Below, piece after piece: positions 44,601 through 50,600 of a DNA stretch of 64,000 nt. A model generated the notes under the pieces. That model was not told where the DNA came from. It did no database searches and was given only the letters and a program-made list of their open reading frames with translations. Position 1 is the first letter of the stretch. Each line of letters starts with the position of its first letter. Both the position numbers and the translations under genes were made by a program. Origin of the DNA: Streptomyces canus (GTDB lineage: Bacteria > Actinomycetota > Actinomycetes > Streptomycetales > Streptomycetaceae); NCBI RefSeq assembly GCF_030816965.1, contig NZ_JAUSYQ010000002.1, forward strand, positions 8,794,001-8,858,000. The letters run 5' to 3'.

Positions 44601-47600
44601 ACAAGGAGGGAGTGCCGCACCGGCTCCGGCGCCGAAACCTGCACCTGCGCCGATGTCCCCGGCCGACGAGCAACAGGAGGAGAGCGTGACGGCAACCGAG
44701 CCGGAGACAGCGGCCGAAGGACCCTGGACGAGCCGGATCAAGATCGTCAGCGACAGGACCGGTACCTACGTCACGGGCACGACAGGCGCCCCCGCGGAAG
44801 ACGGTCTTCGCGAGCTGTTGAAGCGGGATCGGAACTTCAAGTACGAGAAGGGCCGTTGGCGCTACAACGGCATGCGCGGGCAGAAAGAGCAGGTCCTGGA
44901 GGAAGTCCGGGCCTTCCTCGCGGCCCGGGACGCCCAAGAGGGCGCGGTCGCGGCCGTGGCCAGCGGGAAGTACCCGCCAACCGCTCAGCAGCAGGCGATC
45001 ATCGATGCGGCCGTCGAGGGCAAGCACGTTGCCGTTCAGGCGCTCGCGGGCACCGGGAAGACCTCCACGCTGGTGATGATCGCTGCGCAGATGCTGGAAC
45101 GGCGCATCGGCTACATCGCCTTCAACCGGTCCATCGCTGACGAAGCGGGCCAGAAGTTCGGTCGCAACGTCACCGCCCGGACCAGCCACTCCTTCGCTCT
45201 GCAGGATCTGCGCAACACCCCCTACCGGCACAAGGTGTCCATCGCTGGCTCGCGCAACAGCGGTGCCCGGCGTCCCAAGGACGTCGCGGCTGCGCTGGGC
45301 ATCACCGGTGAGATACGGGTCGGCGACCGAGACGGCAACCTTCAGTACATCGGGCCCGAGGAGATCGCCAAGATCGTGATGGGGGCGCTGCGCCGCTATC
45401 GGCAGAGCGCTGATGCCGAACTCGGGCGCCAGCACCTCGGGGAGAAGTGGGCGCACGTCCCCGCCGCGCGCACGCTGCTGGACTACGCCCGGCGGGCCTG
45501 GGCGGACATCGCGGATCCGAACAGCAACAAGATCTTCTTCGACCACGACGACTATCTCAAGATCTGGGCCCTGTCAGACCCGCGCCTGAACTTCGACACG
45601 ATCTTCTTCGACGAGGCCCAGGACATCAATCCCGTGCTGAAGAAGGTGATCCAGGACCAGGGCGCCCAGATCATCGTCGTCGGCGACAGCAACCAGGCGA
45701 TCTACGAATTCCGCGGTGCCGTCGACGCTCTGCAGGACTGGCCGGCCGACGTGGTCCTGCCCTTGACACAGAGTTGGCGGTTCGGCCCCGCCGTCGCCGA
45801 GGTGGGCAACGCATACCTCGCTCTCCTCGAATCCGACCTCCGGCTGGAAGGCGCACCCACACTCCACACAGTCCTGGGAACCGTCGAAGAGCCCGATGCG
45901 ATTTTGACCCACACCAACGTCGGCGCCATCTCCGCCGTCTTCGCCGGGTTCGAGGCCGGCAAGCGCGTGGCACTCGTCGGCGGCGGCCGGGACATCGAAG
46001 ACATCGCCAGGGCCGCCCGAGATCTCCAGCAGGGCCGCCGCACCAAGCACCCCGAGCTGTCGGCCTTCGAGAACTGGAACGAGGTCAAGGAGTACGCCGA
46101 ATCCGACGAGGACGCGACCACCCTGCAGACGTTCGTACGGCTCGTCGACCGCTACACACCCCAGGGCCTGATCAACATGATCCGCGACCTGGTCCCGGAG
46201 GAAGCCCGCGACGAGGAAACCCGCCCGGAACTGGTCGTCTCCACCGCCCACAAGTCCAAGGGCCGTGAATGGGACCAGGTCCAGATCTGGAGCGACTTCC
46301 CCCAGCCCAAGGAGGACACCAAGACCGGCGAACTCATCCTGCCCGCACAGGACAAGCTGCGCCTGGCCTACGTGACGGTGACCCGAGCCAGGAAACGCCT
46401 CGACATCGGCTCCCTCGGCTGGATCCACTCCATCGGCACTCTCGCGGACACCCTCCCAACCAAGATCACTGCCACCCCGGCACCCCAGCAGACCGCCCCC
46501 GTCCCTGTCGGGGGCGCTGACGAGACCGCCGCCGTCCCGGAGCCGCCCCTGCCCCCAACGTCCCCTGAGGCCACGGAGACCGAGACACCGGACGCCGTCC
46601 CCGAAGAGCAGCCGGAGCGCGCGATCACCGAGGCGACAGGCAACGAGCCCACCGCCTCTGTTCGCCAGGCCGCTGCCGCCCCCGCGGAGCCTGAGCCGAC
46701 CGACGACACTGAAACCACGGCGGAAGCGACCGCACGAACCGCCCAGACGGAGGCCAGCGCCGAGGAGCAGCCCGAGACGGCCGCCCCCACCTTGCAGGAC
46801 CCGGGCGAACCACTCAACGGCGCAGACCAGCCGTCCCTCTTCGCACGTGGGGCAGACAACACGCCCGCCGACGAGCAGACAACCGCACCCACAGCACAGG
46901 ACGCCGACCCGGGCATCGCGCCCTTGCCCTGGGACGACCAAAAGATCAAAAAGCGCGGCACCGCGGGAATCCGCCGCGGACAGAAGAAGGAGATCCCCAA
47001 CCTCGCCCGAGAGATGCGCGAGGCCCTCGGTGACAACCAGGTACGCGACGTCTGGGAACAGGACAACCCCTGGGCTCAGTTCGAGGAGAACCTCCGCCAC
47101 ACCCAGGACGAGCTCGCGCAGTCGGACCCCGCCCTGAACACCCTGGTGACGGAGGCTGCCGAAGAACTGCGCATCCAGATCGACCAGCTCGCCGCCGAGG
47201 CCTTCAACGCCTTCGAGACCCTGATCCAGGCTCGCCCTGACGACCCTGACCAACTGGCCGCACTCGACGCCCAGCTTGCTGAAGCGCACCGTCTACCAGA
47301 ACTCACCGACCCGCTCGTTCGCCAGGCCCTGATCCTCTGCATGGAGGCCGTGGACACGATCGAGCGCGCCGCCCGCAGTCGCAAGCTCAGGGCCGCCGCC
47401 GCAAGGGATGCCCTGGAGCAGGTCATGGGGCTGGCCGGCACCGCGTACAGCCCCGACGGCCAGCAGATGTGGCCGAACGTTGACGCGGCCCTGGCATCGG
47501 TCAAGGTGCAGGTGGATCGGGCCCGCGAACGCATTGCTGAGCTGTCCAACTCGCCGGTCACCGAGCAGTACGCCCGCCTCCGCGCACTCATCGCCACCCA

Positions 47601-50600
47601 CGAGGCGCAGCCGACTGGGGAGCCCCAGGCCACGGACGCCCCGGCACTCCCTCCCAAGGCAATCGAGAACACCGGCGACGCACCGGCCTCCGCCGAGCAG
47701 GAGGAGCGCACACCTGAGCCACTTAGCGACCGGGACATCGGCGCGGCACTGAGCAAGATCAGCCCGTGGGACTTCGGAAAACTGATCTTCGAAATAGACC
47801 AGAAGAAGAGGGCGACCCCGCAACTGTACGAGGGCTGGATTCGCCTGCCGTCGGAGCCTGGTTACAACGAGGCGGGCAACGAGTTCGCCAGCGCCTACTC
47901 CCGAAGCGGAGCCATCGAGATCGAGGTCAAGACCTCCGACGACGTCATGGCGCCGATCCGCGCAGGACGGCTGACCCTGGCCAAGGTCATTGCGTGGCTC
48001 CGTCCGGCTCTGCCGCCGGAACGGCGTGAGCTGGTGGCGGCGGCGTGGCGGGCCGGGAACGCCATGTCCCGCAGCGAGCGGGGCTTTGAGGTCATCGGCG
48101 AGTCGGGCCGCTGGAAGGCAGCCGACAAGGAGCTACGGCAAATCCTCGGCGACACCAAGGCGACCGTGATCAAGGAGGCCCTGGAGGCTCACCTCACGGG
48201 GACGGCAGACGAACGAGTCGCACGGATCCGGGCCGCCGAGAACTGGGAACAGGGGCAGATGCTGCCGATCGACTTCGACGGCATGCAGGACTCCTTTGCC
48301 GACATCGCCACGTTGGAGCGGGTGACCGCGCTCAGGGCAGTGCTGCCCGACCGACGCAACGGCGTCTGCCGCCTCAGCGAGCTCAAACCGGGTGACTGCA
48401 TCACCGACGTGTCCGAGGAACGGCTGCCGTTCATCGTGCGAGAGCGCCCCGTCGTCACCGCAGACACCGAAGTCTTCATCGTCGGAGACCTCGTCGCCGG
48501 GCCGGGTGACTTGCGTCCCTACACGTGGGAAACCGGCGGCTACCCGGACGACCACGTCGAGCCCCTCCTGCTTCCGCAGTCGCTGGCCGGGCTCGTCGAC
48601 CTGCCCGCGGACGCACCACGCTCCCTCGCGGCGCCCGCACCCGCCGCCCCAGTGACAGCAGGCGGTGCGCTCCCCGTGGCGGAGACGACGCCCCCCGTTG
48701 CTGGATCGTCAACCACCGAGCCGGACTCCGCAACCGCGCTCGAAGAGGCTCCCCGCGACACCGAGCACCAGTCCGAGGTGCCAGTGGCGACTGAGGCCAC
48801 TGGCCCGGCACCCGGCACCGACACCGTGCCGCAGCACCTGCCGTATGAGAGCCAGGAGGAGTTCCTCGACGACCTCTGTGTAACGGAAAGCAGCTACGAC
48901 GCCTGGGCCAACTCGGCCACGGGCCAGCTGCTGCTGTCGGAAGCCCGGGAACTGCAGGAAGAAACCGGGGTCACGGACGCCAACGAAGCGGCCCGTATCC
49001 AGACGGCCTTCCGCGGCGCCATCCTCGCAGCCGACACCACGCACTCGTCGGCCGACGACGTGCTCAGCGCCTGCCGGGACCTGCACACGACCGTCGCCGA
49101 AGCCGGCCGTTCCCTGGCGACACGCACGGCGTTCGCCTCCGAGGAAGATCGACAGCTACTCCTCGGGGTGTACACGCAGGCACATGAACAGCTCGCCCGT
49201 CTGAAGGCCACCGCAGACGTACAGGCCCTGCTCGACAGCGAACACGACGGGGCCAGGCTGCTCTCCCGCTTCAAAGAGACGCGTCTGGCGGAGCGCCCCA
49301 ACGCTGCTGCTGGTCCCGAAGCTGCGCCCGCGCAAGCGCAAGGACTCGGTCAGGAACCGCCGAGTGCGGAGTCCACTCCGCATCTGGATGCCGACGCTGC
49401 CACGGCAAGCACGGAAGCGGAATCCGGCCCGACCGATCCGGACGAGCCGGTGGCGACCGCCGTGGTCGCCGAGCTGCCGACGGCACAGGAGGAGAGCACC
49501 CCGGAGCCCGCAGGTGCACCCGAGGCCCAGGAAACGGAGACGCCTTCGCCGGCCGAACCAGCCGCAGACGACGACTTCGACTTCTTCAGGGACGTCATCG
49601 GTGACGACCTGGTTGTCAACGGGGTCGTCTACAGCAGCGCCGAGTGGGAGCCGGACACGGAAGAGGGTGTTCGCCGCCGTACCGAGGAACAAGACGGGCC
49701 GGTGTCCGCCGAGGAACTAGCAGCGATGGAAGTGGACCGGGAGTACGAGGCCCTGATCGAGGAGGAACACATGGCTGCGGCCGAAGCAGTCACGGGAAAC
49801 GAGGTTCCGGGGCAGGACGACTTCGACCGGCACTTCGAGGACATCGTCGCCCTCTTGCGGGGCTCTGAACCTCCGGCCGAGACGCAAGCCCCCATACCGC
49901 GGCCGCGATTCAGCGCCGAGGACGAACAGAGGCTGCGGGAGCAGTACGTCGCCACGCGTCAGGCGCTGTCAGAGATCCTCACGAGCATCGACGCAGACCC
50001 GATCCTGCCGGCGGCTGAGGATCCGGCGGTCGAGGCCGGTGACGCCGCCGCCCTCGAAGCGGCGATGGGCAACGCAGAGGCCGAGGCGGGCTACTACTGG
50101 GGCACCCCTGAATGGACGATGATCCGATCGATTGGCCAGGCAGGGCAGCAGCTTCGTGGAGCCGTCCGGGAGGCGTTGCTGACCTACGCGGAGACGACGC
50201 TGCGCGACATCCGCGCGCACGGCATCAACCGGACAATCGAAGCCCGTACGGCGCGGGCCATCTCCCATGCGGCGATGCACCTGGCGCGGCGCTTGGAGCG
50301 GTCGGGCCAGCGGGACTCGCGTGGCTGGCGGGCGGTATGGGGTCTTCACCGGGCCGCCGCGACCCGAGCAGACCGGTTGACCGGGCTGCTGCCCGCCGGT
50401 CAGCGCATCGACTTGGCCGATCAACTGGGCCGCGCCTGGCAGTGGTTCACCGAGCGGCTCGCCGCCCGGCGCCAGGACACGGGGAACAGCACGGGCCGTG
50501 ACGACCAGGGCCGTATGCGCACGATGCTGTCGAACAGCGTCGAGTCGATCGGCCGCCTCTACGGCGCCGCCTCAGAGCGGCTTGGGATCCTGGCGCAGCA

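Noticed and set aside
43546..45546. 666-residue minus-strand open frame inside the giant gene
   Set aside because: Antisense shadow of a GC-rich coding region: Gly/Val/Leu-rich with no domain, while the plus frame here has clear modules and the helicase P-loop.
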